Assembly (NCBI RefSeq): GCF_015864825.1
Contig: NZ_JADYWL010000003.1
Span: 62,001 to 126,000, forward strand
Direction: 5' to 3'
DNA: 64,000 bases
DNA from: Psychrobacter sp. NZS113
Lineage (GTDB): Bacteria; Pseudomonadota; Gammaproteobacteria; Pseudomonadales; Moraxellaceae
Under the pieces are notes generated by a model. It ran no database searches. It worked only from the letters and a program-made list of their open reading frames with translations, and had not been told where the DNA came from. Both the position numbers and the translations under genes were made by a program. This document shows, piece by piece, positions 9,117-17,638 of this stretch; the first letter of the stretch is position 1, and every line of letters starts with the position of its first letter.

Positions 9117-9800
9117 ATGCTTAAATTCTATTTTCACCAGACCCCTAACCCTCTGAAAGTCGCTCTATATCTTATGGAGACAGGCTTACCATATGAGTTA
9201 GTACCAATAGATACGATGAAAGGTGAACAACATACGCCTGAATACCGCGCCATCAATCCTAATGGTAAAACGCCCGCTCTCGAAGATGATGGCAAACGTG
9301 TCTTTGATTCAACGGCTATTTTGATGTATTTGGCTGAAAAAACAGGCCAGTTAGCAGGCGCGCCAGAAGACCGCGGTGAGATGTTGTCATGGCTGATGTT
9401 TTTAGCAACGGGTCTGGGTCCTTTTTCTGGTCAATCAGTACACTTTAGTCATAAAGCGCCAGAAAAAATTCCTTATGCCATCAATCGCTATCTTCGCGAA
9501 GCAGAGCGTCATTATGAAGTGCTAGACAAGCACATGGAAGGTCGTGAGTATTTGGTAGGTGATGACTACTCTATCGCTGATATTTCAGCATGGGGCTGGG
9601 TTGATAAGGCCGCGTTTATATTAGGCGAATCTGGCTTAGATAATTATCCTAACCTCAAGCGCTGGTTTGCTAGCATTAACGCTCGCCCTGCGGTAGAAAA
9701 AGCACGAAATATCGCTAAAGGTGTTGAGTTTAAGTCAGATTTTGATGAAGTCGCTGCACGTGCACTATACCCACAAAACTTCGCAAAAGACGCAGAATAG
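9117..9800 (+). CDS. Glutathione S-transferase family protein
   Basis: Cytosolic glutathione-dependent enzyme of 227 residues. The N-terminal thioredoxin-like domain (residues 1-80) carries the cis-Pro of NPNGKTPALED and the glutathione-gamma-glutamyl contact DSTAILMYLAEK (Asp-Ser). The all-helical C-terminal domain contains the conserved YSIADISAWGW. This resembles the YfcG/YghU nu-class type, which often has disulfide reductase activity; class assignment is by resemblance only. It starts 80 bases after the operator-bearing promoter and ends 17 bases before a second GST gene, so the two form an operon. The pair may detoxify electrophiles or reduce glutathionyl adducts. Confidence 0.88.
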   Translation: MLKFYFHQTPNPLKVALYLMETGLPYELVPIDTMKGEQHTPEYRAINPNGKTPALEDDGKRVFDSTAILMYLAEKTGQLAGAPEDRGEMLSWLMFLATGLGPFSGQSVHFSHKAPEKIPYAINRYLREAERHYEVLDKHMEGREYLVGDDYSIADISAWGWVDKAAFILGESGLDNYPNLKRWFASINARPAVEKARNIAKGVEFKSDFDEVAARALYPQNFAKDAE

Positions 9801-9817
9801 CGCTAGGGGTTATAAAA

Positions 9818-10675
9818 ATGACAGATCAATACGTACCACCAAAAGTCTGGACACATGACGCAGAGAGTGGCGGCAAATGGGCCAGTGTCAATCGTCCCGT
9901 TTCAGGCGCTACTCATGAGCAAGCGCTACCAGTAGGCGAGCATGCGCTACAACTGTATTCTATCGCTACTCCTAATGGCCAAAAAGTAACGATTATGCTA
10001 GAAGAGTTATTGGCACTAGGCAAAGCGGCAGAATATGATGCCCATATGATTCAGATTGGCGAAGGTGACCAGTTCGGATCAGGGTTTGTAGACGTTAACC
10101 CTAACTCGAAAATTCCAGCTTTGGTTGATCAAAGTGGTGAAGATTCTGAAGCTGTATTTGAATCTGCCTCTATTCTGGTTTATCTTGCTGAGAAGTTTGA
10201 CGTGTTGCTGCCTAAAAAAGGTAGCGAACGTACCAAAGTTTTTAACTGGTTATTTTGGTTACACGGTTCTGCACCATATTTGGGTGGTGGTTTTGGTCAC
10301 TTTTATGCTTATGCGCCTGAAAAATTCGAATATGCGATTAATCGCTTTACGATGGAAACCAAGCGTCAGTTGGATGTACTAGATAAACAATTGGCAAAAA
10401 ATGAGTTTATCGCTGGTGATGAATACAGCATTGCTGATATTGCCACTTGGCCTTGGTATGGCAATCTAGTCGTGGGTACTCAGTACGATGCGCAAGAGTT
10501 TTTGCAGGTTAATGAATACCCTAATGTGCAGCGCTGGGCAAATGCGATGTTAGCGAGACCAGCCGTACAACGTGGCCGCATCGTCAACCGCACTTGGGGC
10601 GAAACATGGGAACAACTAGAGAATCGTCACAGCGCCCAAGATATTGATAATGTATTAGCACTAAAACCAGAGTAG
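9818..10675 (+). CDS. yghU: Glutathione-dependent disulfide-bond oxidoreductase YghU
   Basis: Nu-class glutathione transferase of 285 residues, very similar along its length to E. coli YghU: the N-terminal extension KVWTHDAESGGKWASVNRPV, the active-site loop YSIATPNGQKVTIMLEELLA, VNPNSKIPALVD, FESASILVYLAEKF and the C-terminal GRIVNRTWGE are all recognisable. YghU binds two glutathione molecules and reduces disulfides. The gene follows the first GST by 17 bases and has a usable AGGGG site at 9803-9807, so it is probably co-transcribed from the promoter at 9008. The role in the cluster is presumably glutathione-based stress defence together with the MFS exporter and TetR regulator. Confidence 0.92.
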   Translation: MTDQYVPPKVWTHDAESGGKWASVNRPVSGATHEQALPVGEHALQLYSIATPNGQKVTIMLEELLALGKAAEYDAHMIQIGEGDQFGSGFVDVNPNSKIPALVDQSGEDSEAVFESASILVYLAEKFDVLLPKKGSERTKVFNWLFWLHGSAPYLGGGFGHFYAYAPEKFEYAINRFTMETKRQLDVLDKQLAKNEFIAGDEYSIADIATWPWYGNLVVGTQYDAQEFLQVNEYPNVQRWANAMLARPAVQRGRIVNRTWGETWEQLENRHSAQDIDNVLALKPE

Positions 10676-10701
10676 ATTTTCTTACCAAATCTATTCTGAC
10701 C

Positions 10702-10736
10702 ATAGTCAATTTAGTCTAAAATAGGGAATTGACTAT
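10702..10736. repeat. Ten-base inverted repeat after yghU
   Basis: ATAGTCAATT (10702-10711) and AATTGACTAT (10727-10736) are exact reverse complements separated by 15 bases. It could be a weak terminator for yghU or a binding site; there is no T-run, and it does not match the TGAACG operator. Confidence 0.5.
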
Positions 10737-10800
10737 AAATATTTGTTTTGACAACTGTCTGTTCTGACTAAAACATCAGTTTGAATACAGATAACACATA

Positions 10801-10853
10801 AAAACCAAGTGACATCATTATCAATGCAAACGATAATAGTGTTACTTGGTTTT
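10801..10853. terminator. Long hairpin terminator between yghU and tetR
   Basis: AAAACCAAGT (10801-10810) pairs with ACTTGGTTTT (10844-10853), and an inner ATTATC/GATAAT arm extends the stem. The stem base ends in AAAA and TTTT, so it can work in both directions. Upstream of the TetR start codon the rest of the 10676-11009 gap shows no copy of the TGAACG palindrome. Confidence 0.8.
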
Positions 10854-11009
10854 CTAATTAATAAAGCTATATAGTCAGAGAATCACTAAATGGCTACAGC
10901 GTTACCCTCCCTAGATGTACTACTTGTACAATCTGCGGTCGGATGCCTTGTATCCATTTTAGACTTCTTTGCCTATAGTTCTAAGACAACCGCTTTTAAG
11001 GTGAAAATT

Positions 11010-11594
11010 ATGAGTGCACATGCGAAGTTTAATCGTGATGACGTAATCGAAAAAGCCAAAGACCTCTATTGGGAAAAAGGCTATCACGCTACATCGATGA
11101 GAAATCTGCAAGATGTGGTTGATATGCGTCCTGGTAGTATTTATGCTGCTTTCGGCAATAAAGACAGCCTGTTTAAAGAGGCATTAAATCGCTATGCTGA
11201 GCAAGGCGCTACAAACCTTGCTAATAGTATTGCACAAGAAAAAACCAAGCTTGATGGTCTAAAACGCTTCATTCACAGCGTGACTGTTTGCAATAAAAGT
11301 ACTACCCCGAGTGGCATGTGTATGATTGTCAAAACAATCAGTGAGCTGACACAAAATGACAGTCCAGACTTGCTGACTCATGCGACCAATATTCTAGAAA
11401 ATGTCGAAGCGTCTTTTGTTAAAGTTTTTCAGCAAGCTATTGATGATGGTGAAATTAACACAGATGAAAGTGCCGCTGAACTCGCTCGTTATTTTCAAAT
11501 TCAAATGATCGGCTTGAGAACCTATTCGCAAGTAACGAATGATACAAATGCAGTAGAAAAGTATATTGATGATATATTTGCAAAGTTTTTGTAG
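11010..11594 (+). CDS. TetR family transcriptional regulator
   Basis: Repressor of 194 residues. The N-terminal helix-turn-helix (residues 10-55) reads DVIEKAKDLYWEKGYHATSM then GSIYAAFGNKDSLFKEAL, the classic TetR pattern. The C-terminal half is a variable ligand-binding domain; a conserved Cys pair region (SVTVCNKSTTPSGMCMIVK) may sense electrophiles, which is speculation. The frame is open from 10890, but AAGGTG at 10998-11003 lies six bases before the ATG at 11010, so that is the start. It lies downstream of the MFS and GST genes, whose promoters both carry TGAACGnnCGTTCA, and is the obvious candidate to bind them. It has no such site of its own, so autorepression is not apparent. Confidence 0.87.
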   Translation: MSAHAKFNRDDVIEKAKDLYWEKGYHATSMRNLQDVVDMRPGSIYAAFGNKDSLFKEALNRYAEQGATNLANSIAQEKTKLDGLKRFIHSVTVCNKSTTPSGMCMIVKTISELTQNDSPDLLTHATNILENVEASFVKVFQQAIDDGEINTDESAAELARYFQIQMIGLRTYSQVTNDTNAVEKYIDDIFAKFL

Positions 11595-11627
11595 CGCTAC
11601 TTTGTGATATAGCGTTACTTTGAGATA

Positions 11628-11834
11628 TTAGGATTCAGATATATTAACATTTAGAGAATCACTTTCGATAAGACCATCTATCAGATTGATAGTCCCATCA
11701 CAGGATGCTGATAGACGTGGATCATGGGGAACCAACAACACATCACGCTCACGGTTGACTTTGCGACACAGCTTGAACACTTCAGCAGCCGTTGTCGTAT
11801 CTAGATTACCTGTGGATTCATCGGCTAGATAGTA
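11628..11834 (-). pseudogene. Remnant of an ABC transporter ATPase (LolD/MacB type), C-terminal end only
   Basis: Reading the minus strand from 11834 gives about 68 codons with [11 protein letters not shown] (Walker B plus D-loop, with Ser where the family has Pro), [31 protein letters not shown] (H-loop, Pro-His-Asp instead of Thr-His-Asp) and [10 protein letters not shown], ending at TAA 11628-11630. This matches the last third of LolD/MacB-type ATP-binding proteins. There is no Walker A, no signature motif and no start codon: an in-frame stop lies directly upstream, where the CitE-like gene ends (11825-11827). It is therefore a degraded fragment left by a deletion or rearrangement. Confidence 0.8.
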
Positions 11835-12673
11835 TTACCTAATAGTTGACGGCTGCGCTCAATCACTGGTGCGTCTACCATTTGACCATCTATCTCAAAA
11901 ACTGCCTGTCCGCTTCGCTCATACTCCTCGACCACACGCTGAGCAAATGACAATGCTTCGTCTGTTGGTTGCAATGCTTGTTGCACGACTGCTACTTGAT
12001 TAGGATGAATACACAGCATTCCTGACATGCCCATTTGTGACCATAACTGTACTCGCTCGCTTAACCCTACTTCATCATTGAAATCAGGATAAACCGTATC
12101 AATGGGCGGCGCTAACTCATTTACTTTTGACGTCAGGATGAGTTGATAGCGAATCTGGTTGGCAACGATATCTGCGGCAGGCGTACCTACTTGTACTCGC
12201 AAATCATTGCACAGATCTAAAAAACCATAACTAAACGCGGCCAACCCGACTGCTTTTGCCATACTATCGATTTGATACAAACCAACAGCACTTTCTATCA
12301 GTGCAATGATAAGTAAACCAGTGCCCTGATGGGCTTTTTCAATATCTGATGCTTGCTCAGCCTTAGCCAGTAACACGCCAGCCAAATTAGGCATTTTCTG
12401 ACAGAGCACTATGTCTTTGAAAAACTCTTCGCTACCTGCCTTATTAATACGTAGCCAAATCGGCTGATAATCTTTACTGTCATGATATTGTTGTAATGCT
12501 TCGCGTCCGGATGCTTTATCTTCTAGAGCCACTGCATCCTCTAAATCGACAATGACCGCACCCGCGCCACTAGCAAAGGCTTTGGCTATTCTATCGATAC
12601 GAGTCGCTGGCACGAATAGCCATGTTTTATTTTGAGAAATCGTATTTATTTTATTTTTGATAACTGAATCCAT
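11825..12673 (-). CDS. HpcH/HpaI aldolase/citrate lyase family protein (CitE-like)
   Basis: Probable CoA-ester lyase or thioesterase of the CitE-like group, 282 residues. Visible features: [20 protein letters not shown] at the N-terminus, the Mg-binding [18 protein letters not shown] with its catalytic-site Glu, and [12 protein letters not shown]. The family includes malyl-CoA and citramalyl-CoA lyases, but the substrate cannot be told. The frame is open to 12697 with three possible starts; GGAG at 12680-12683 on the minus strand lies six bases before the ATG at 12673, the best choice. A terminator at 12815-12849 separates it from the upstream SDR gene, so it has its own promoter. Its stop overlaps the broken ABC ATPase remnant. 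Confidence 0.82.
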   Translation of the reverse strand: MDSVIKNKINTISQNKTWLFVPATRIDRIAKAFASGAGAVIVDLEDAVALEDKASGREALQQYHDSKDYQPIWLRINKAGSEEFFKDIVLCQKMPNLAGVLLAKAEQASDIEKAHQGTGLLIIALIESAVGLYQIDSMAKAVGLAAFSYGFLDLCNDLRVQVGTPAADIVANQIRYQLILTSKVNELAPPIDTVYPDFNDEVGLSERVQLWSQMGMSGMLCIHPNQVAVVQQALQPTDEALSFAQRVVEEYERSGQAVFEIDGQMVDAPVIERSRQLLGNTI

Positions 12674-12814
12674 GCGTGACTCCATTATATTGTCCAAGTA
12701 GCGGTTAGCAGCTTTATTATGCCACTATACAGCTGATGCTCATTTAAAATTAGCAATTTATTCGTTAGTACAAAACCAAGATTACTCAGACACTCCATCA
12801 AAAAACCAAATCAA

Positions 12815-12849
12815 AAAAACCGCATGAAAATTAATCTCATGCGGTTTTT
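12815..12849 (-). terminator. Hairpin terminator after the SDR gene
   Basis: AAAAACCGCATGA (12815-12827) and TCATGCGGTTTTT (12837-12849) are a 13-base perfect inverted repeat. On the minus strand it ends in a T-run, closing the SDR transcript; it lies 47 bases after that stop codon. Confidence 0.88.
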
Positions 12850-12895
12850 AAGTAACTTTTCTTGAATTTATATTCCAAGTTTTCTGATCGGCTAG

Positions 12896-13660
12896 TTAAG
12901 CCAGCATACCGCCATCGACAACGATCGTTGCGCCTGTGGTATAACTTGATGCATCCGACACTAGATACAATACCGTGCCAGCCATTTCATCAGGGTTCGC
13001 GACACGCCCTAGTGGAATCGAATGTAGTGCCATTTTTAAGACTTTATCATTGGTTGTTAAGGCAGAGGCAAACTTGGTATCGGTTAAACCTGGCAATAAT
13101 GCGTTGACGCGGATATTAAGTGGGCCACATTCTTTAGCAAAAGCTTTGGTCATGCTAATGACAGCAGCTTTGGTAATTGAGTAGATACCTTGCTTGTCAC
13201 CGGCTACTAAGCCATTGACCGAAGCTGTATTCAGGATGACACCGCCACCCTGCTCTTTCATCATCTTGCCAGCTGCCGTCGACATAAAGAAGTAACCGCG
13301 GATATTGACTTCAACGGTCTTATCAAAAGCCGCTAAATCTGTATCTAAGATATGGCCATAGTAAGGGTTGGCTGCTGCGTTATTAACTAAAATATCGATT
13401 TGGCCAAACTCGCTTTTGATATGCTCAAAAATCGCATCAATCTGCGCCATCTCGCCCACGTGGCAAGCAAAAGCGCTGGCTTTGTGACCATCAGCGACGA
13501 TGCTATCAGCGACTGCTTGGCAGGCATCAATCTTACGACTAGAGACAATCACATGTGCGCCTCGTGATGCCAGTAAACGGGCAATAGATTCGCCAATACC
13601 GCGGCTAGCGCCCGTAACCAAAGCGACCTTACCGGTTAAATCAAATAAATCTTTCATCAT
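12896..13660 (-). CDS. SDR family oxidoreductase
   Basis: NAD(P)-dependent short-chain dehydrogenase/reductase, 254 residues, cytosolic. The cofactor motif TGASRGIG (near residue 17), NNAA, the catalytic Ser in ILNTASVNG and the YSITK catalytic Tyr-Lys are all present, as is the C-terminal ATIVVDGGMLA typical of classical SDRs. The Arg after TGAS favours NADP. The substrate is unknown; the neighbours suggest a step in oxidation of an acyl or hydroxyacyl compound. It lies 174 bases downstream of the next SDR gene with a hairpin between them, so it may be partly independent of the upstream operon. Confidence 0.88.
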   Translation of the reverse strand: MMKDLFDLTGKVALVTGASRGIGESIARLLASRGAHVIVSSRKIDACQAVADSIVADGHKASAFACHVGEMAQIDAIFEHIKSEFGQIDILVNNAAANPYYGHILDTDLAAFDKTVEVNIRGYFFMSTAAGKMMKEQGGGVILNTASVNGLVAGDKQGIYSITKAAVISMTKAFAKECGPLNIRVNALLPGLTDTKFASALTTNDKVLKMALHSIPLGRVANPDEMAGTVLYLVSDASSYTTGATIVVDGGMLA

Positions 13661-13762
13661 TATTCCTTATATTTTTATAAAATGTCTATTTTTAAACAAC
13701 TATTCCTGAGCGCTGAATTCATATATCTAAAACGTGTATCTAAAATCAGATAACTAAACGCA

Positions 13763-13794
13763 GATAATCGCTGTCATATCTAACAGCGATTATC
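13763..13794 (-). terminator. Twelve-base hairpin between the two SDR genes
   Basis: GATAATCGCTGT (13763-13774) and ACAGCGATTATC (13783-13794) are exact reverse complements with an eight-base loop. The following minus-strand bases are only moderately T-rich, so termination may be partial or the hairpin may protect the 3' end of the upstream operon's mRNA. Confidence 0.6.
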
Positions 13795-13834
13795 GAGCAC
13801 TAGTAAATAAATAATGAGCGCTCAATTGCCACAG

Positions 13835-14617
13835 TTACGCTAGCATACCACCATCGAGTGTAAAGGCATGGCCATTCATAAAGGTGCTTTCATCGCTGGC
13901 TAGCCATGCAATCGCACTAGAGATTTCATTCACATCTCCTAGACGGCGCAGTGGACTGGCCTTAATCGTTGCTTGCTGCGTACGTTCGTCCATCGTTGCC
14001 ATGGTATTACGTACCATTGGCGTATCAATGAAGCTTGGGCATACAGCGTTAAAACGAATATTGGCGCGGGCATACTCATGGGCAGCAGATTTGGTCAGAC
14101 CCATAACCCCATGTTTAGCAGCGCTATAAGCTGAAATCATAGGCGCTGAGCGTAGACCAGCGATAGATGCGACATTAATCACATGACCGCCACCATTAGG
14201 TATCATACAGTTGACGGCGGCACGCATACAGTGCCAAACACCTTTTAAATTCACTGCGATATTACGATCAAAGTCGTCATCGCTTAGCTCGTGCATTGGC
14301 GAAGGCTTGTGGTCGATACCAGCGTTGTTTACCACAACATCTAAGCCACCAAGCGTTTCTACTGCAAAGTCGAACAACGCGCGTACTTCATCACCGCTTG
14401 TCACGTCTACTTTTTTGAAGACGATACTGTTGCCAGCATCTTGACCTTGTTTAGCAACTGCTTCGCCCATTTCTTCTGCCATATCACCAATGACGACTTT
14501 TGCGCCGCGACTGGCCAGCAATAACGCGCTTGCGGCGCCGATGCCTGACGCACCGCCCGTGATTAAAATTCGTTTACCCGTTACATCTGATGCAATTCCG
14601 TTTGTATTCAGTGTCAT
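13835..14617 (-). CDS. SDR family oxidoreductase
   Basis: Classical short-chain dehydrogenase of 260 residues: TGGASGIG cofactor loop (near residue 21), NNAG, catalytic Ser in INVASIAG and YSAAK. The Asp in VVIGDMAEE at the end of strand 2 points to NAD rather than NADP. It follows the zinc-independent reductase gene by only 3 bases, so it is in one operon with that gene and the acyl-CoA dehydrogenase. Family members oxidise 3-hydroxyacyl or other secondary alcohols; the exact substrate is not known. Confidence 0.88.
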   Translation of the reverse strand: MTLNTNGIASDVTGKRILITGGASGIGAASALLLASRGAKVVIGDMAEEMGEAVAKQGQDAGNSIVFKKVDVTSGDEVRALFDFAVETLGGLDVVVNNAGIDHKPSPMHELSDDDFDRNIAVNLKGVWHCMRAAVNCMIPNGGGHVINVASIAGLRSAPMISAYSAAKHGVMGLTKSAAHEYARANIRFNAVCPSFIDTPMVRNTMATMDERTQQATIKASPLRRLGDVNEISSAIAWLASDESTFMNGHAFTLDGGMLA

Positions 14618-14620
14618 GAT

Positions 14621-15628
14621 CTATCCCTCTACCTTAAGTACTAGTTTGCCGAAGTTTTCACCTTTAAAAAGCATCATCAAAGTATCTGGGAACGTCTCAA
14701 TACCCTCAACGACATGGTCTTTCACTTTCATATCACCTGACTGAATCCAGCCAGCGATATCTTTCATGGCGACTGGATATTCTTTGATATTGTCAAAGAC
14801 AACGATACCTTCCATGCGGGCACGATTGACCAATAATGATAAATAGTTCGATGGGCCTTTGACTTCTGTGGTGTTGTTATACTGACTAATGGCCCCGCAA
14901 ATAACGATACGCGCATGCAGATTTATTTGTGTGAGGACGTCATTCAAGATATCACCGCCTACATTGTCAAAGTACACATCGACGCCATCTGGACAGGTTT
15001 TCTTCAGTGCTTTTTTCACATCTTCATTTTTGTAATCAATGGTCGCATCGAACCCAAGCTCATCAACTAAAAATTTGCATTTCTCAGCGCCGCCCGCGAT
15101 ACCAACGACGCGGCAGCCTTTGATCTTGGCAATCTGACCAACCAAGCTACCAACGGCACCAGCTGCACCAGAGACGACCACAGTCTCGCCCGCTTTTGGC
15201 TGACCTGTTTTTAGCAGACCAAAATACCCTGTCATACCGGGCATACCGAGCACGCCCAAATAATAAGACAATGGCGCCAGTTTTGGATCAACTTTATACA
15301 GATTGGCACCATCACTGACGGCATAGGACTGCACGCCATCGTGACCTGCGACATAGTCACCAACAGCAAATTTCTCATGCTTACTTTCAATCACTTCGCC
15401 CACAGTACCAGCGCGCATGACGTCACCAATCTGAACTGGTGTAATATAAGATTTGGCATCGTTCAACCAACCACGCATCGCCGGATCGATAGAGATATAT
15501 TCAACCTTAATCAGCAGCTGACCATCGGTGATCGTCGGGATTTCTGTCTCGGTATAATCCCAAGTCTCGGCACTAGGCTCGCCTACCGGTCTTGCTTTTA
15601 ATCGCCACTGTTTGTTCATTTTTGTCAT
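14621..15628 (-). CDS. NADP-dependent zinc-independent oxidoreductase (CurA/PTGR family)
   Basis: Medium-chain reductase of 335 residues resembling curcumin reductase CurA and leukotriene B4 dehydrogenase, enzymes that reduce the double bond of alpha,beta-unsaturated ketones with NADPH. Visible features: ISIDPAMRGWLNDAKSY near residue 47, GMPGMTGYFGLL, the Rossmann motif VVVSGAAGAVGSLVGQIAK near residue 149, and the NADP-binding GGAEKC that follows. There are no zinc-binding Cys/His clusters. AAGGA lies seven bases before the ATG at 15628. It sits between the acyl-CoA dehydrogenase (22 bases upstream) and an SDR (3 bases downstream), clearly one operon. A role in removing enoyl intermediates is plausible. 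Confidence 0.9.
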   Translation of the reverse strand: MTKMNKQWRLKARPVGEPSAETWDYTETEIPTITDGQLLIKVEYISIDPAMRGWLNDAKSYITPVQIGDVMRAGTVGEVIESKHEKFAVGDYVAGHDGVQSYAVSDGANLYKVDPKLAPLSYYLGVLGMPGMTGYFGLLKTGQPKAGETVVVSGAAGAVGSLVGQIAKIKGCRVVGIAGGAEKCKFLVDELGFDATIDYKNEDVKKALKKTCPDGVDVYFDNVGGDILNDVLTQINLHARIVICGAISQYNNTTEVKGPSNYLSLLVNRARMEGIVVFDNIKEYPVAMKDIAGWIQSGDMKVKDHVVEGIETFPDTLMMLFKGENFGKLVLKVEG

Positions 15629-15650
15629 GTCTCTGTCCTTAGAGTTGTCC

Positions 15651-17456
15651 TTAGAACCATTCTGTTTGCATATCAGTGCAAACAGAGTTGGTGTTGGTTA
15701 ATAATTCGATGTCGCGTTTAACTAATGGTAGTTCCCAATCGATAAAATATTTTGCTGCTTGTATCTTGCCTTTGTAGAAGTTCTGCTGCTCAGCATCTTG
15801 CGTGGTGCTTAATAGCTGCTCAGCCTTACTCGCTTGACGGATCCAAATCCAGCTCAGCACAATTGAGGCAAATATATTCATCAATGCTTGTGCGTTGCCC
15901 GTCAATGTGACGGCTTCTTCGGTTTGTAACACTTTGCTGAGATGCACCAATACTTCATGCAAGTGACCCATGTAAGGCATCAATTTACCTGCCAATTGGG
16001 CGCTCTCAGGTGTAGTGATATTTTCTAGATCCTGTGTGATTTCACGTTTTAGAATTTGAATGCCCAGACCACTTTTTTGCCATAACTTACGAAATGACAA
16101 ATCCAATGCTTGCACACCATTTGTACCTTCATGGATAGGATTCAGGCGATTGTCACGCCAGAACTGCTCGGCTTGATACTCACGTGTATAACCTGCACCG
16201 CCCAATACTTGAATACCCAAATCATTGGCTTTTGGCCCATATTCGGATGGCCATGCTTTTAATACTGGGGTGAGAAGGTCTAGTAATTCTGTTAGCTCAT
16301 TTTTTAGGGTCTCGTCTTCACAAGTGTTGATACGATCAATCAGGTTTGAACCATATAGACATAATGAAATACCACCTTCAGAGTAGGCTTTTTGCGCCAA
16401 TAGCATGCGCTTTACGTCACCATGATTGATGATAGCGGTTGCCGCATCTTCAGGTTTGTTGTTCGGGGCGATTCTGCCTTGCGTTCTGTCTTTGGCATAA
16501 TCAAGTGAATACTGATAACCGCGATAGCCGACCATCGATGCACCAAAACCGACAGCGATACGCGCCTCATTCATCATTTTGAACATATAGCGCAGGCCGA
16601 AATGCTCTTCACCGATGAGATAACCATGGCACTCGCCCTCATCGCCGAAGCTCAATGCCGTAGACGTCGTGCCTCTATAGCCCAGTTTATGAATGAGCCC
16701 TGTCAAATGCACATCGTTGCGCTCGCCGACCGATGCATCCTCATTTAAGCGATACTTGGGCACAGCAAATAAAGAAATGCCTTTCACGCCACCTGGACCA
16801 CCTGGCACTTTGGCCAATACGAGATGGACGATATTGTCAGACAGTTCGTGATCGCCGCCTGAGATATAAATTTTGCTGCCTTTGACGCGGTAAGAACCAT
16901 CGTCTTGTTTTACCGCAGTGGTTTTGATGTCAGCAAGTGATGAACCTGCATGTGGCTCTGTTAATGCCATGGTTCCAGTGAATTCACCTGTTAGCATTCG
17001 TGGCATAAAGGCGGCTTTAATCTCATCACTGGCAAAATGTGAAATCACATTAATCGCAGCAGTGGTCAAAAATGGATAGGCAGTCGTTGATGGATTGGCA
17101 GCCATAAAGTAGCCTGCCACTGCTGTCATCACTGTTTCAGGCAACTGCATGCCGCCGTCTTCAAAACTATAACGACCAGCGATAAATCCTGACTCACGGA
17201 ATGCATCAAAAGCGACTTTTACATCGCTTATCATGCTGACTTTTTTGCCATCAAACTGTGGTTCATTTTTATCCGCTACATGGTTATGCGGCAAAAACAA
17301 TTGGGTCGCAATTTTATTGGCCGTATCCAATACAGCATCAAACGTTTCGCGGCTATGCTCTGCAAACTTAGCATGCTCGGTTAAATTTTCAGTGCCCAAT
17401 ACATCATATAATTGGAACGGTAACTCAAAGTCATTGATAAGCGTATCTGCTGCCAT
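15651..17456 (-). CDS. Acyl-CoA dehydrogenase, long form (DmdC-like architecture)
   Basis: FAD-dependent dehydrogenase of 601 residues, first gene of the minus-strand operon. The N-terminal and middle domains carry MALTEPHAGSSLADIKT (FAD-binding, near residue 163), and the C-terminal domain has NEARIAVGFGASMVG and IHEGTNGVQALDL, whose Glu is the usual catalytic base in this long group. The extra 150 or so residues at the C-terminus are typical of the group that includes DmdC (methylmercaptopropionyl-CoA dehydrogenase) and FadE-like enzymes. Chain length of the substrate cannot be told. It faces a GlxA-type regulator across a 182-base region with repeated GACATAA sites, the likely control point. 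Confidence 0.9.
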   Translation of the reverse strand: MAADTLINDFELPFQLYDVLGTENLTEHAKFAEHSRETFDAVLDTANKIATQLFLPHNHVADKNEPQFDGKKVSMISDVKVAFDAFRESGFIAGRYSFEDGGMQLPETVMTAVAGYFMAANPSTTAYPFLTTAAINVISHFASDEIKAAFMPRMLTGEFTGTMALTEPHAGSSLADIKTTAVKQDDGSYRVKGSKIYISGGDHELSDNIVHLVLAKVPGGPGGVKGISLFAVPKYRLNEDASVGERNDVHLTGLIHKLGYRGTTSTALSFGDEGECHGYLIGEEHFGLRYMFKMMNEARIAVGFGASMVGYRGYQYSLDYAKDRTQGRIAPNNKPEDAATAIINHGDVKRMLLAQKAYSEGGISLCLYGSNLIDRINTCEDETLKNELTELLDLLTPVLKAWPSEYGPKANDLGIQVLGGAGYTREYQAEQFWRDNRLNPIHEGTNGVQALDLSFRKLWQKSGLGIQILKREITQDLENITTPESAQLAGKLMPYMGHLHEVLVHLSKVLQTEEAVTLTGNAQALMNIFASIVLSWIWIRQASKAEQLLSTTQDAEQQNFYKGKIQAAKYFIDWELPLVKRDIELLTNTNSVCTDMQTEWF

Positions 17457-17524
17457 AGTATTCTCGTTAACTGATTAAATTTGGTTATCAATCGATATTA
17501 AGCTAATTTAACGCCTTACCGTAT

Positions 17525-17562
17525 TGTCATTTATGACATAATTATGGTCAAATACGACATAA
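17525..17562. promoter_or_regulatory. Putative operator with 21-bp-spaced direct repeats, divergent promoter region
   Basis: GACATAA occurs at 17535-17541 and again at 17556-17562, exactly 21 bp apart, the spacing AraC-type dimers often need. The first copy is also part of a palindrome TGTCATTTATGACA (17525-17538). The site lies between the acyl-CoA dehydrogenase gene (minus) and the AraC/GlxA-type regulator (plus) and is probably that regulator's binding site. Confidence 0.6.
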
Positions 17563-17638
17563 ATAGTACTTATAATCAGAACATTCAGATAAAGAATTGA
17601 TATTTTTGGTCAGCCAAGTAAAAGGAGAATAGATACCC

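Noticed and set aside
10890..11009. TetR N-terminal extension from 10890
   Set aside because: The extra 40 residues are hydrophobic and unlike a TetR protein, and the ATG at 11010 has a good AAGGTG site.
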